Below, one piece after another: positions 1-13,185 of a stretch of 64,000 nucleotides of DNA (the first letter of the stretch is position 1; each line of letters opens with the position of its first letter). This stretch comes from Cystobasidium ongulense. Lineage: Eukaryota; Basidiomycota; Cystobasidiomycetes; Cystobasidiales; Cystobasidiaceae. The stretch spans positions 682,001-746,000 of the forward strand of contig BQUP01000006.1 in the NCBI GenBank assembly GCA_022835595.1, in the 5' to 3' direction. The translations under genes and the position numbers were made by a program. Below the pieces are notes generated by a model. That model was given only the letters and a program-made list of their open reading frames with translations, was not told the origin of the DNA and did no database searches.

Positions 1-43
1 ACATACAAGCGACCATCGAAGCCTTGCTGCTTCAACGTCCGCT

Positions 44-68
44 GCTGTGCTGTGCTGTGCTGTGCTGT
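44..68. repeat. Pentanucleotide tandem repeat (CTGTG)n
   Basis: About five head-to-tail copies of a CTGTG unit lie just upstream of the first gene, probably in its 5' leader or promoter. A CAG at the end of the following T-rich run could also serve as a splice acceptor in the leader. No function is inferred. Confidence 0.7.
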
Positions 69-207
69 TTGTCTTGCAGGTCCCGCTTTGCACCACCCTG
101 CTGCTGGACGCGTGCCACAACGACCTTCACCACCTCGAGATGTCGCAATGAACTCGAGCAGCAGCTCGGAAGACCACCTCAAGAAAGCTCGTCTGTCTGA
201 TGTAAAG

Positions 208-3200
208 ATGGTCTCGGCACGCCTACTCTGCCTCGTGGTCACAGTTGTGATCTTCGCAGGCAGTTTAGCAGGCGTAAAGGCTCAGCTGCTATCAGCGGAC
301 TTTACGCAGTGCTTGCAAGCGGCTGAGCAGGCTCCAGACAACCAAAAACTTGTCATCAATAACGTCTACGCTCAGCTTGACACGGGCAGAGAATCTGGAG
401 GCAGCGAAGGTGATAATACAGGTCATCAGGCATGGCTGCGTCTTGTCGCACTCGGAGAAACTGGCAGTCAATCTGACGGTTTCAGCAATGAGACAAACTA
501 TCTAGGTAAGTTATCTGTGCATTCTCAATCTACTTATGAGAATACTGGCTTACTATGCTCGCCCCGTTCCATCACCCGCCTCTACAGCCACACTTGTAGT
601 GGAGACCTCGATCCTATCCTTTGTGCCGCATTCGAACCAGACTTCGCTCTGCTCAAGCATCATTACAGCTGCAGAATTAATTGACAACAATAGCAACATC
701 ACCGCAGAGCAATATCCCGATCCCGGTGGCTGTCCATACGGGCCAGGCCAAATTCTTATCGGCTACAAGGTTCCCCTTGGCGATATTGGATTGCAAGACT
801 ACTATCCTCTGTCTACTCTATCTACCCGCCTCAGAGTCTTGGATACCTCAGTACCGCCGCTTCAGCTTGCTTGTATCGATGTGCATACAACACCCCACTA
901 TGCCGATTCAACAAGTGCCGTTGCACGAGACAAGAGCGTCTCGATCTATAGTGCAATACTATGGATTCCCATAGCAACTTTTATTGCCTATGTGATCGTT
1001 AATATAACCGCAAGGATCTATGCCGCCACTACACTCACTCGTGAAGAGCGCGAGGCAGCATTGGCATCCTCACTCACTGTCAAACTTAGCGATCCGACAA
1101 AGATAGAACGCCTTCGGGAGATACTACTCGAGACGGCAGTGGGCAGAAGCGTGATTCGCTCAAGAAGCTTGACTCGTTTCATCACGCCGGGCGTTGGTGA
1201 TGTCCTTGGTCTATTTCAGTGGATAGCTATGATAGGCATGTGTAGCGTTGTCTGGCAGGGCTACGCATACGCAATCTTCTCTACGCTAGCTTGGAGCATG
1301 CTAGCTTTCAGTACGTTACTTTTCTAGTCTCAATCACAGACGCCCTTCTGAACAGGCTTCAACTAATCTGGTGCCTGTTCCTATAGATACAACGCTCGTT
1401 TCGTCAGCTGCAGAACACACCGATCCAGCTTACTCACGAGCGTGGTACCCACCACCCGCGTTCCGCTATAATTCAGACAGTATCTTCGATGAGCCGAGCT
1501 CTCCTTTCTACTTTTCAGCGCAACAAAAATATAGCAACCTGCTCAACATCCCCGCTACAGGAGCATACAATACCACCAATGCGACAAGTGCGGCGATATA
1601 CCCATCGCAAGCTGAAGTACAAGGGATAGCTTCGTTCTCTGCGATAATCGGATTACGTCCACAAGACTTGTTCGCGAACTGTCTTACTTTCTTCACTATT
1701 CTACTCGGCGGCGTCTTGCTCGTCTCGTTGATACCCGCTGCGATTGCTTATGCCTTGCGACTGGCCGGCAAAGATGCTTCTGCTGGAGGCCACGCACGGA
1801 AGGGTCGAAACAGCACAATCTCACAAGATTCTGAAGTCAGTCACGAACCTCCTCAATTGTCAACCTACGAACTCTCGCGTACACGCCTGCAATCTTCAAC
1901 TGGCCGAAGCGAGATCGACAGCAATACAGGCTCATTCCCATACAACAAGGAGCAAGGATTACCGAATAGAGCAAGTAACGCAAGCGATGGTGCTGAGATG
2001 TTGCAAAGTAGTCATAAATACATGCAAGCTCCTACTACGCCTGGCATCGGCACTCATGTTGAAGAAATTGTGGAACCACACGAGCCTTTCTCTTTTCGAC
2101 CTTCGACCCAAAGAGCTGGCATCGTCCGCTGGTGGGCAGGTGACAAAGCAAATCGTACAAGAGCTGAAGAAGCAGATAGCCGATCGAACATCGGGTCCAG
2201 TCTTGCTGCGCCTTCGCACTATTTCGCTCGAGCTTGGCTAGCTTTCTGTCAAGGTCTCGTCGTCCGCTTAGTCTGTTTCTTTCATCTACCTATCACAATA
2301 CTCTCAGTCTATCAACTAGCACACGCCTCTTCTACTTCGTCCGTTATTTCTGTCGTCTTTTCCGCGCTCGTCTTCTGCCTCTTCTCCCTTGCAGTACCTA
2401 TTTTCCTGGTATTCAGGATTCGTCGCACCCTCACGAGATATTTGCAAGATGACACCAACACTCTCCTCGCGTTCGGACCCCTTTACAACACATATGCTCA
2501 AGATAGCTACACCTTTTCGGCTGTCAGGTTCACTGCAAATCTCGTTGAGGGCTGCGTGGTCGGGGGTGCACAGAATCGCGGTACTGTCCAAGTGGCGGTC
2601 ATTCTAGCTGTCGAAATCGTAGAAACTCTGGTCACTGTGAGCTATGGCATACAAGGCACTGCACCGTACTCTTGCTGATTTTGAGCTTGACCTAACTAGT
2701 CCATCTGGCTTCCGTGGGGTGATGGTGCCGCGCAAGGTCCTTTACAATTCATCTTGAGTGTCTCGCGCATTATAATAGCGGTGCTTCTTATCGTCATCGC
2801 CCCGGTCGTCCGATTGAGCTTTACAGCTCGAGGCTGGATAGGCTATGTTATCATTCTGATGGCGGCGTTGATGGTACTCATGATCCTCGCAATACTGCTA
2901 GTCAAAATTGCAGAACTAGCCTTCCGCTTGATCGCCAAAGTCGATTTCGACGAAAGTCGCAGTATCAAATATACCGGTTTCATGGGTGCTTTGCGCAAGA
3001 AGGAAATCATAAAAACAGGACAACAACGAAGAGGGAAGAAGGGATGTGCGAACCGCAAGAGTCATGCTGGAGCTATGTCCAACACTTCTGCTGAAGGCTT
3101 TGGTATTCCATCGCGTCATTCTCACGCTTCGTTTGGAGAGCACGCTGGCTACGAAACGGGCTACCTGAATACAGCAAGCCGAACGACCAGGCCTTCTTAT

Positions 3201-4118
3201 GGTCCCGATGGCGAGGACGAAAATGAACATATTATGTCATCTTTCAGGTCTAGACCGCAGAGTACGGTCTATGGGGCGACCCATTATGACAATGGTTACG
3301 TGCCTCCAGGAAGCTACGCTGCCGTCCAGCCGCAAAGTCCAGGCGCCTTCCACGTCGTTCGAGGTGGTCGTGCCTCGGATACTTCACCCTATACAGTGGC
3401 ACGGACCTTACCGCCGGGTGCCGCAGCCCCTTCCATACCAATTCGTGAACCTTCCATGGCGTCTCTCTCGCTCAACGGCCTCCCCCAAGACCTTCCCGCA
3501 CTTCCTATGTTGCAACGCGCACGAGCTTCGTCACAGTCCGCTCTCGTTGAAGAGTTGCCACCGCCTTCGCCTACACTGTCGGTATGGCAGCAGCGACGTA
3601 TATCTGCACTGGAACCATCAGGCAGTCTAGGTCCGAGTAATACTGATAGGCGCTTATCCGCACCTGTACCGCTATCACCGAGCACTTTCCCATCCGGTGC
3701 ACCGATTTCTTCAACAAGTAGGCCGACTATGTCACGCGAGCAATCTTCCAATCAGGCTCAAGGCTGGAGGCGCGAATCCTCCACCGGTAGTGGATTTTTC
3801 TCGAGCCTGTTCCGCGGCCCGACAAAAAGCGATGAGGACGAAGATACCTGGTCAGATTCGGACGAGTCAGACGGTGGTCAGCAACGAAGTAACGCTCTCC
3901 GACGCCGCTGGCTTTTCGGGAAGAGCAAAAACAAAAGTACAAGCGCAGAGGCTGGCGTTCGCGAAGAAGCAGAAGGTTATGAAGCAGACCCGGATTGGGG
4001 GGAAGCATTGGATGAAGACGATGCAGAGGATGAGCAAGCTGCTAGCTGCGAACAGACTTCTGGAAAAGGTTTCCAGGTCATTCGTAGGCCAATGCCTGGA
4101 CCACGTCGGTCCGGGTAA
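208..4118 (+). CDS. TRP-like (Flc/Pkd2-type) multi-pass membrane protein
   Basis: Four exons, 208-505, 588-1310, 1387-2636 and 2700-4118, join in frame to give about 1229 residues. The ATG at 208 opens directly on a clean signal peptide (MVSARLLCLVVTVVIFAG). An in-frame ATG at 148 would add 20 residues. A luminal N-terminal region of about 230 residues with cysteines and N-glycosylation sequons follows, in the place of the ML-like domain of fungal Flc/Pkd2 proteins. Several hydrophobic segments come next, interrupted by a Ser-rich loop, with the last ones near 2760-2930. The C-terminal third is a long disordered, Ser/Pro-rich and finally acidic cytosolic tail. In the known family, Flc and Pkd2 proteins act in ER flavin or calcium transport and wall integrity. 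The assignment rests on domain order and a few remembered motifs, so 'large fungal multi-pass membrane protein' is safe and the subfamily is inferred. Confidence 0.7.
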
Positions 4119-4414
4119 TAGAAGTACATCAGTGTTTTTTTTTGTGACACGCGGTAGTCGCAGACATGGGTTTTTTGACCAGTACCCATTCTTTCAGCCC
4201 GGCCGCATACAGCGATAGATCCTGCAATAGCTGGATGCGTTTAATCGCTATTTCATATTTGTATACCGTACATATACACTTTCCCTCTAATTGCTGTGAA
4301 ACTCGGTAAACCTGGGACATTACGTAGGGCCAAGAAGCTTGAGTATAATACTGCTACATAATAATGACATTCTGCTATGAAGTACAACAACAGAGGACTA
4401 AATAGCATTGTAAA

Positions 4415-6428
4415 CTAACCTCTCCGACTGGATCTTCCGGTGCTTCCTTCTCGCGCTTGCTGAGCCGCCATCATCATCTGCTGTTGTTGTGCCTGTAGCT
4501 GCTGGTATGGCCCACTAGCTCCACTACCCAACACTCGACCGCCTTGGAAGTTGATATTGCCCTTGCCCATACCTTGTGCAACAGGCTGATTGCCCGATTG
4601 ACCGGTCATCTTCGGGCGACATTCGGGACAATACCATTTCTGATCATCGTCGGGCTGCTTGGTGACGCGCACACAAGCCCAGTGGAACCACTCATACTTG
4701 CAATCTGGGTTATCGCATGCAATCATCTGAATCCATGCAAGAGTCAGTCAGCGGTTATTCAGTATAGGCGCACATGACTGAAACAGGTAACGTACATTGC
4801 CATACGATACGCGATGACAGAAGCAGTATAAAGTCGGGTCATCTGCATTCGTTTCATCGACTTCTTGAGCCCATTCTTCTTCACCTTCTGCATCAGCTTC
4901 AGCGTCTTCTTCTTCGTCCTCCTGTTTCTTGCCAGACTTCCGAGCTGCCGCGCCAGCCTTGTTCTGGGCATTCTTGTTAGTCCCGCTTGGTGTTCCGGCT
5001 CGAGAGACAATCTTCTGATTGCCAGGTCGCTTGATCTGCTGAGATGATGGGTAGGACAGCATGCTCTTATCATCTTCGCCTTCGGCATCTTCCTCCTCTC
5101 CCTCGGCATCAACGTCTTCGCTTGCTTCGCGGGGGCCGGAAGCATCATCTGCCGCTGACTCGTCATCAGTTTCGACGATACGCTTCTTCTTCTTGTTGCG
5201 TCCAGCCACATTAGCCTGTAGCGGTCGTTGACGCTTATTCGATCCAGGGTTGCTTTGATTGTGCCCTGCGAGACCCGATGATTGAGGTGGCATGTGAGCT
5301 GCGGCTGTGGTAGGCAGTATCTGGGTATGGGGACCAGCACCAGTTGCGGAAAAGGAAGATGACAGTCGACTTGGTCGATGAGGTCTCGAAGCATCTCGTG
5401 ATGCCTGAGAACCGCCTTGCATATTTGGTACTCCTTGCATCTGAAACTGATTCTGTTGAAATTGCCCAGGTTGTCCTTGGAATTGTTGCGCTAAGAGCTG
5501 TTGCTGCTGCGCCGACATGGGGTTGCCATTGTACTGGCCCATATTTGCATACATGACGCTATTCATACCAGCTTGCATGGTTTGATAGGTGTTATTCTGC
5601 AGATTGGTACCTTGGAATGGATTCGCATTTGCAGCATATGGATTATTTTGAAAGTTTTGCATCGAAGCGGAGGGTACACCAGGAGAAGGCATACCACCCA
5701 TTGATGTATTTATAGGAGACATCTTGTTTCCCCCAGGCACTCCAGCACCAGAAAGGCGTTTCTTATTGCTTGAAGAGCTGAAGTCGAGCGCCGGCATCGC
5801 AGCATTGGCTGCGGCTACCTGGGCCTGAGCAACAGCTTGAGCGGCAGCTTCTGCTTCACCAAGCTGATAGCCCATGTCCTTGAGACGCTGAAAGTCACCA
5901 TCTAGCTCGGCTACGTACTTTTCCAGCAGCCTGCAAGCCCGTTCTGCGAGTGCGAGTTTCTCGTCGGATAGCTTGGACATCTTTGCCTGGTCGGCGCGCA
6001 TCTTGGGCAGCAGAGGGGCTTCCTTTGGGTTGACATTGAGCAGTCCATTCTGCTTTATGTGCTTCTGTATCACTGCGTCTCGCTGCAGGTTGCGCAGGCG
6101 TGCTTCTGCGGTGGTCGAGTCAGCGGGCATGTCGAGGCAGCAGATGGGATGGAGCGATTGCGGTAGCGGCACAGGCGAGAACAGCAGACATCAGCGTGTG
6201 TTGCAGAGTGCGCGGCATGCGTCTACGCAGTCCAGTGGCCCTCCAGCGTCCACTGAGGACTGCGCGCTGCGCCTGCCGCCTGTGCCAGAACATCGCATTG
6301 CCCAGCTCACCTTGCACCTTTTCATCCTTCCAGCCTATTTCCTCGAGAATGAACGCGACCTCGGCAGGCAGGTTGTCTATCTGGTAGACGAACTCGCTGA
6401 GCAGCGCTGCTGCGTCCTCCTGCGACAT
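4415..6428 (-). CDS. ING-family PHD-finger protein (chromatin reader)
   Basis: Three exons on the minus strand, 6428-6311, 6105-4796 and 4726-4415, encode 579 residues. The N-terminus ([20 protein letters not shown]) and the following helical region ([11 protein letters not shown]) match the ING dimerisation domain, and this match is only complete after splicing. The middle is rich in Gln, Asn and Met, then basic and acidic low complexity. The C-terminus is a PHD finger split by the last intron: [11 protein letters not shown] joins MIACDNPDC, followed by EWFHWACV and WYCPEC, which together give the C4-H-C3 zinc ligands and the aromatic cage residues. ING proteins (Yng1, Yng2 and Pho23 in yeast) read H3K4 methylation for histone acetyltransferase or deacetylase complexes. 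Which of the three this is cannot be told here. It shares a short divergent promoter with TVP38. Confidence 0.93.
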
Positions 6429-6758
6429 GGGTGCTGCGGGCGGGCGAGTTTGGCGGCCGCTGGCTGGCTGGCTCGGTCAGCCGTTGTCGCTCTGCTCTGG
6501 CGGCGTGTCGATGGTGTGTGGAATGGTAGATGCGATTCGAGCAAAGCAGAGTATGTACGGCGAGAGGTGCAATGTGCAAGGCAGCAACACCCGATGGCCA
6601 TGCAAGTGTATGTTCTGTCTGTCTATCTAGGCTATTCCCATCCTGTGCCGTGTCGTGTGCATGCCACCCCATTATTCCAGCAGGCCACCACCACCACTAT
6701 CGATATCGAGACGACACCGCCAGCTTGCCGCAGCTCACACCGAAGCATACAGGCCACA

Positions 6759-8080
6759 ATGAGCTCCGCGATAGAGCGCCTCCGCAAGCGCTACGACGAC
6801 CTCATCCAGCGCTACTACAGACTGTCCACCCAGGGAAAAGCCGCCCTCTGGGCCTTTGTCTGTCTCCAGTGGATCTTGCTCGTCGTCTTCATAGTCGTCA
6901 CCCCAAAGCGGATATTCCAAGGTCAGCGGGTCTTGTTGGACTTTACAACAGGCCTCATTATCTCAGATGTTTCTCGTTCATTGGATTCTAGGCCTCGCTG
7001 CATGGGCAAACAACCTGCGAGAGACCAACGGCGGCTTTCTTCTGGTAGGTGGCGAGACCTCGCGTTTGCGACCTGGCACAGAATGTTAGCCAAAGCACTT
7101 ACTGTCTTTGCCTTGCTGCTGATTCAACTATAAGCTCGTCGGACTCATCATCTTGACTAGCTTCCCTCCACTTTTCGGGTGAGTTTACTGCGCAGACATC
7201 GCCGGAGCCTTTCATAGTATAACTGACGCCCACTGATGCTCTGTGTCTACTATTCACACAGCTTCACGACTGCGTGCACACTCTGCGGCTTTGCCTATGG
7301 ACTCACCAAGGGATTTGTCGTGGCTTTCAGCGGCATGCTACTAGGAGCCATGTGCAGCTTTCTGTAAGTACTGTACGGCTGCAGAGTGTTTGAACGGACA
7401 AGGGGACCAATTCATCTCAACGGCAGATTCGCACGGCTATTCTTCAGCAAATACGCACATAAAATGCTGCAGCACTCCACCTTTTTCAAAGCCTTTGGGA
7501 CAGCTATAGTGAGCGTCCTGCCTGTCTGTCATTCCGGCACCGTCAACGTCACCAACTCTGTCTCCTGCAGACGCATCGAGGTGTTCCCTTGCTATGCTTG
7601 CTCAGGCTCACTCCTATACCTTGGGCATATGCGAATTTTTCGTTGGCGACCTTTAAAGAGATCTCACCTCTAGACTTCCTCATTGCGACCTGCGCCTACT
7701 CTCCGAAGCTCCTTCTGCACGTATATGTGGGAACCCGCCTCTACCTCTTTAGCGATCCAGATCATCTCAATGACATGGATAGTACTACTAAATGGCTCAA
7801 TAGCTTGAGTATAGCTGCTTCGTTGTTGCTCGGCATCGGAGTAGGCAGTTATGCTTATAGATTGATGGCGGGCTATGCCGCAAGAGGGCAAGTTACTCTC
7901 GCGGACGAGGAAGATCTTGACCGATTCCTGGAAGAAGAGGAGCAGATTGAACGCTTAGAACAGGTAGAAGCGCAGAGAGCTGACCCGAGATCACGGGACA
8001 GAAGCCATTCACATAGCTCGCATTCGTCCAGTGAAGATGGTCACATAGAACTGTACCATTCGACCAGATCCCCCGAATAA
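6759..8080 (+). CDS. TVP38: Tvp38-type VTT/DedA family Golgi membrane protein
   Basis: Six exons (6759-6921, 6992-7044, 7135-7178, 7262-7363, 7427-7508, 7571-8080) give 317 residues. After a short N-terminal region comes a membrane segment (WAFVCLQWILLVVFIVV). It is followed by the VTT/DedA core with FPPLFGFTTACTLCGFAYG and the signature LLRLTPIPWAYANFS. A last membrane segment near residue 245 and an acidic, Ser/His-rich cytosolic tail end the protein. The family contains Golgi Tvp38 and the ER lipid scramblases VMP1 and TMEM41. The C-terminal acidic tail and overall size fit fungal Tvp38. The first intron begins GTCAGC, a weak donor, but only this donor with the acceptor at 6991 keeps the conserved frame. 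Confidence 0.9.
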
Positions 8081-8286
8081 ATCAGCGAGAGTGTCAGAAC
8101 GCTAGCCAATTGTACAACATACCCAATGTAGCATGCAATGATTCAAACACAGACTTCTTCTCTTCTTCTTGACAAGTCGTGGTTTCCCACGCGCATGTGC
8201 AGCACGTGTCTAATCCCAGGTCTGCACTCGTGAAGCCTTGCTTTGCTCCCAACTGCGGACAAGGCCGCTTTTCAAAAGAAATCATC

Positions 8287-9399
8287 ATGGAGGCCATACA
8301 AGAGTGAGTTTGGCTACAGTGACTAGACAGTGCCTGCAGCTGTAGTTCGGCGAGAGCAAGACTGCAGCGGCGAGTTGGCCGGACCTTGGACAGCATATCA
8401 TTCACATTTGACAGATGGTACAGGTTCACTGACCACTCCTCTGTGCATCCATCCTTAGCTTCCACCTCGACCCAGCGATAGCGCTATGGGTCTTACTCCC
8501 CCTCACGCTCGTCATGCTGCTGGTTGGTCTCGCGCGACACTATCTAATCTCATGGCTCGATACGCGGCAAAAGCCAATATCTCGAGCTGCATTGCGAGAG
8601 CAACGCGCTCTAATGAGGGGACAGCTGCTTAGAGCCAAAGGAAAGCATCTACCACGGCAGGAATACGAGGCTCGACGAGAGTGGTTGATGGAAGCGTTCA
8701 CGGAGAAGAAGTACCTTCAATCAAAGCCTGGTGGTGACGGCTCTAGCGTGGCAGCTGCGCCTAACCCTCTAGATCCTGCTGCTATGGATGGCATGATTGG
8801 AATGATTAAGAAGCAAGCCGTCTCGTTCGTCCCTCAATCTATCCTCATGGGTTGGATCAACCTCTTCTTTTCGGGTTTCGTCCTCAGTAAGTGGCAACTC
8901 ATGCCAATGCCCATCGGCGTCTGCAGTATGAAGGCTGACCAGCTATCCTGATACATAGCACGCCTTCCCTTTCCACTCACTATTCGATTCAAGTCAATGA
9001 TGCAAAGAGGAATCGATACTCCAGATATGGACGTGACTTGGGTCTCGTCTTTGTCCTGGTACTTCCTGAATCTTTTCGGCCTAAATACCGTCTATGGACT
9101 CATACTTGGCGGAGACAATGCTGCCGACGGCACTCGTGACATGCAATCAGTAGGTCACGTCCGAAAGGCTCATGTATTGTCCAAGTCTAGCAAGGTACTA
9201 ATCGGACTCGCTTCGTCTCCTTGATCAGATGAACATGCCAATGCCAGGTGCAGGCATGCCAGGTGCGCCAGCACAAGATTTCACAAAACTCTTCAACAGC
9301 GAGAAGGAGAATTTGGAGTTAGCGACGCCTGAAAGTCAACGGTGGGTAGGAGAGGATGTCGAACAGCGCTTGCTTGATTACTACAAGTCGCAGCAATAG
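8287..9399 (+). CDS. EMC3: ER membrane complex subunit 3
   Basis: Four exons (8287-8303, 8459-8886, 8959-9149, 9229-9399) encode 268 residues. The first exon has only 17 bases (MEAIQ plus two bases). The protein shows the Oxa1/YidC-related EMC3 layout: an N-terminal membrane helix ([17 protein letters not shown]), a charged cytosolic helical hairpin ([19 protein letters not shown]), then [37 protein letters not shown] and [17 protein letters not shown]. The EMC inserts tail-anchored and multi-pass proteins into the ER membrane, and EMC3 forms the hydrophilic insertase groove. Length and motif order agree with the family. The gene is convergent with PEP7. Confidence 0.96.
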
Positions 9400-9708
9400 A
9401 AGGAGACACTTTTGTTTGAGGGCTATGTTTGCTGAAATCAAAGCAATTTACGCAATCTCTCTGCAGCGCCATTGGTGGATTGAGCGGCTAACCATGCTCT
9501 CAAAACCTTCACTGAAAAAGTTAGACTTGGCTGCCTTTGCCAACTTCCAGTTACCGCATCTTGTACAACAAAGACCCTCAACGAAATATACAAACACACC
9601 CTTTTTGATTCGCAGCCCCGCCCTTATTGTAACAGATTTTGGATCTCGGCGCGGCTAAAAGAAGGCATGTGGTGAGCGGAGTTTATACTTTGCTGCACAA
9701 AATGAAAC
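9400..9708. other. Convergent intergenic region EMC3 / PEP7
   Basis: This 309-base stretch lies between two stop codons facing each other. It should hold both 3' ends and polyadenylation signals. I see no further gene in it. Confidence 0.6.
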
Positions 9709-12662
9709 TTACAGATCGTCCAAGCTCGCCTTCAGCGCCGCCGCATCTTCAAACTGACGCCTGGCGCATGCGTCGTCAAGATACCCCGACACTAAAGCTT
9801 CCTGTCTGTAAATGTAACAGGCAATCGGGTCAGATTATGCGCCTCCTGAACACACAGGACATACACGGAACGCACTCGTACAAGACAGCCAATCTGCCCA
9901 TCTTTTCTTCCTGTTCCTTCTCGTCTTGTTCTTTCTCTAGTTTCGCATTGACTTCTGACAAGGCCTTATTATGCTGGCTCGCCGCCGAGTTTTCGGCAAC
10001 TGGCGCTTTCAATCTCACACTGAGGCCGCCCATTCCTTTGATAACTGCCATTTTCTCGCCAAGGAATAGCATAGCCTTGTTATATATAGCCTTTTGTAGT
10101 CTCTCTTGGCTAGACGACAATGTGTTGACTGCGTTCGCGGTGAGCATGCCTGAACTTGAGCGAAGCGGCGGGCTGAGCTGACTTCCCGTCGAGGCTGGAA
10201 GATCCCGTATCCGTTTTGCCAACAGATCGTAGGATGTCAGGTTCTTGAGTAGCATTTTTCGCGTTGCGTTGAATTGCTTGACTGTATCGACCGAGGGCTC
10301 CGCTATTAAGCGCAATTCTGATAAAATCGGTAACGCCTTTTCGATATCTTCCTGTAACTCTGTAAGAGCGTTGTAAAGCCGGAGCCATGGATCTAATCGC
10401 TTTGGCTGACTTTTCTTCTGGCGTTTCATAACGGTATTCAGGCATTCTCTGCAAACCCGTACTCCGGCCTTGACTTCCCTTGCTCGCTTGCTGTCTAGTT
10501 CAGCTTCCACGAGATCTTTTTCTTGAGGCGTAAGAGTACAGAAGAACTGTGTTGATGGGAAATCACCCAGGTCTACCTCACGAAGGTTCCCGGATGACAA
10601 GAGGGCGTTGTGACCAGAAGTAGAGGAAGTTCCACCCAAGAGCGATTGTGAAGATCCAGTGGAAGGGTAGCGTTCGTAAAGAAGGAAAGTCGAGCATCGG
10701 GCCGTACGTGTGGGTGTGATCGCAGGAGGTGTGTCCTCGCCGTTTGCTGGCTTGCTGGGTCCTACGGTCAGCAAATCGCTTGCATTGGGCGGTAAGAAGC
10801 ACACCACGCGACCACACAAGCGACAGTGGTGTTTCCTCGTAACAACATTGAACAACGCCCCGCAGATCGGACAATTAGTAGCTTCGTTGTCACTTTGCCA
10901 TTTGACAATGCCCTGGTCCGCAGCTGCAGTAATACATTAGCATGTACCCTACTCAAGCTTTCGCTGATAAAGGCTTACATCGGAGGGCGGATGCAGACAT
11001 TGTCTTTGGCGAGTTGGGTTTTCCGATACCTCGCATCACTCTATTGAACATATCCCCCGGCTTCAAGCTTAGACTTGATTTGATGGCAGCTACAGGGTCC
11101 GCTTTTTCTCCTGAGGCCGTATATTGGCCAGTGCCACCGGCGGATTTGTCTGTATCCTCGGCTACGACAGGAGGTGGAAAGTGCAGATCGACTAGCTTAT
11201 CTAGTCGACGGAAAAGGCGTTCTTCATGCAGTAGAATGTTGCTGTCACCTGCTCCTCGCACAGATCTCCGTGATCTCAGATCCATAAATTCGTCCGTTCT
11301 ATCTCGCCAAACTCCATTCCTTGGTTGGTATCCAGAGCGATAAGGTTGTTTCCCTCTCTGGACAGGAGAGGGAACGACTGAGCTAGAAGACTTGGATTGG
11401 ACTTGTTTATTGGCGAAGTCTAAACGTAGCTGGTCCGCAAGACGCAAAGAAGTGGGATGGGCCGCTTGGTCTGCTAGACTAGGAATTGAAGGGCTATTGA
11501 CCGTGGGCGCGAGGTTGCCCGGAGTCCCGCTACTAGATAAATGACTTGCACTACTTGTCGGCCTTCTGTCATCGCGATTCCGCTCGGCGCTGAGCTCCAC
11601 TGCGCCGGTCGACAGACTTCTGAGTCCTTGAGGTGGGCTCTTGCTGAGAGTTCGATTGGAGCCAGATTGTGCGTTGGAACTGTATTCCTCTGGGTCCCAG
11701 TCCCAAGCTATCTCGTTCTTGAGTTGCTGTACTGCGGGCGGTAGCTTGTTCCAGACAGCTGATGCAACGGTGCTTGCTGACTGTGGCAAACGAACTGGAG
11801 TATTTCCCTCCAGCATGCCATTGACATTGCTGAGGCCTCTTGCAAGGGCTGACGATAAGTGAGCAGACATACGAGGTTTGAGAAGAGATGCACCTTCAGT
11901 TGGCAACTGGCCAGGCGAAGATGCAGTTGATGCTGTAGTTGCCGCATAAGCCGAGGGAGGTATGAATTGCTTGAAGCCGCTGTGCCGAGAGGAAGAGCTG
12001 TCTTCCCGCTGTAGCGTAGCCATTGCGGATTGTGAGCGCGGTAAGCTGGCCGCTGAGACCGATGCAGCAGGTACAACAGGGTGAGGGGGTTGTTCAGAAG
12101 ATGCTGTTTGACCTGAACGCGATCCAACGGTCGTGAGGCCAGACATGCCAGGGTGCGATTCACCCGGAGTATGACCGTTGGAATAGCCATCGTAGTGTTT
12201 TGTAGTTGAGTCGTTACTTGGGTATTTCGTGGAGCTGCCGTTGCTCGAGCCTTCGCTGGAATAGCTATTCTGTCTGGTCTGCTCAAGTCGCTCTCGCTCC
12301 CGCTGACGCAAAGCTAGTGACTGAGCTGTCGAGTCGCTGTGCTGCTGAATAAAGTAACCTTGACCTGGCTTGCTAGCGCCCTCTGCCATGGGAAGTCCAG
12401 TATCATCGTGTGCATGTGGTGTGATAGCCGACGCTGACCCAATCGACCTGGGACGTCCGCCGAGCACCCTTGTAGGTGGAGCCGCACTGTTAGGATGGGG
12501 CTGGCCATCTCCATTGCCGCTCAGAGTCGACAATTGCGATACCCGCCGTGCTCTAGCTGGGTCGTATTTCCTGTACAGGACTTGCCGCTGAGCTGGAGCC
12601 GCGCTGCCATCAGCGCCCGTACTGCTGCTTGTTGCGCCATCGGGCGAGCTATGCTGCAGCAT
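9709..12662 (-). CDS. PEP7: FYVE-domain vesicle-fusion protein Pep7/Vac1 (rabenosyn-like)
   Basis: Three exons (12662-10979, 10923-9876, 9805-9709) encode 942 residues. The first 560 residues are disordered and Ser/Gln-rich. A conserved block (NILLHEERLFRRLDKLVDL) then leads to a FYVE finger with all hallmark features: the WxxD motif (WQSD), CPIC, RKHHCRLCG and a final CRECL. Between the third and fourth zinc pairs sits a long insertion of roughly 90 residues. The C-terminus (RRQFEDAAALKASLDDL) is a short helix like the Rab-binding region of rabenosyn and appears only when the last 70-base intron is removed. Pep7/Vac1 binds PI3P and the Rab Vps21 with Vps45 to drive Golgi-to-endosome fusion. 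Confidence 0.9.
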
Positions 12663-13185
12663 TCGAGCGATGGACCCGCCAGGGCCGCCTTTAGGTCGTC
12701 TTCATGTAAATGAGTCCATGCAGTATGTTATGGTAGCGGAAAGAACGTTGACTCCGTCTGATATGACCGAGACACGAGTGCACACAGCGTCGATCGGCCT
12801 GCGTGTACATGTGGCTGAAGCATGTGCTGACATCTGTCAACCTAAGATGATGCGAATTACTCTCTTTGCCCAGCAGAATACGATACTTCTGGTTACAAGC
12901 TTGAATGAGTGGCACTACAGCAAACACATTTTACAGTGATACAGCTATCTTCGAGTATCGAGGGGACCTGCCGACAACTTCTGCTTGGCATCCTATGGGA
13001 GCTGCAATTCGATGGCTATTGTAAAGCTACACTATCGTATGTTATAAGCATTATTTCCTGCTGCAAGAGTGGAGTCATGCGGTCTTGCGGGTGCGCAATT
13101 GCTTTGGGAATTGAAAGATTCGCTCGACTGCGAGCATGGGTATTCGGTCGAAACGAGTTCGGGTATGGGGAAGCTGCCTGGACCA
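12663..13185. other. Intergenic region upstream of PEP7
   Basis: 523 bases between the PEP7 start and the stop of the next minus-strand gene. It presumably carries the PEP7 promoter and the 3' end of the neighbour. No other gene or repeat is evident. Confidence 0.5.

Noticed and set aside
5344-5704. Plus-strand frames inside the ING gene
   Set aside because: Shadows of the minus-strand Gln/Asn-rich exon of the ING protein.
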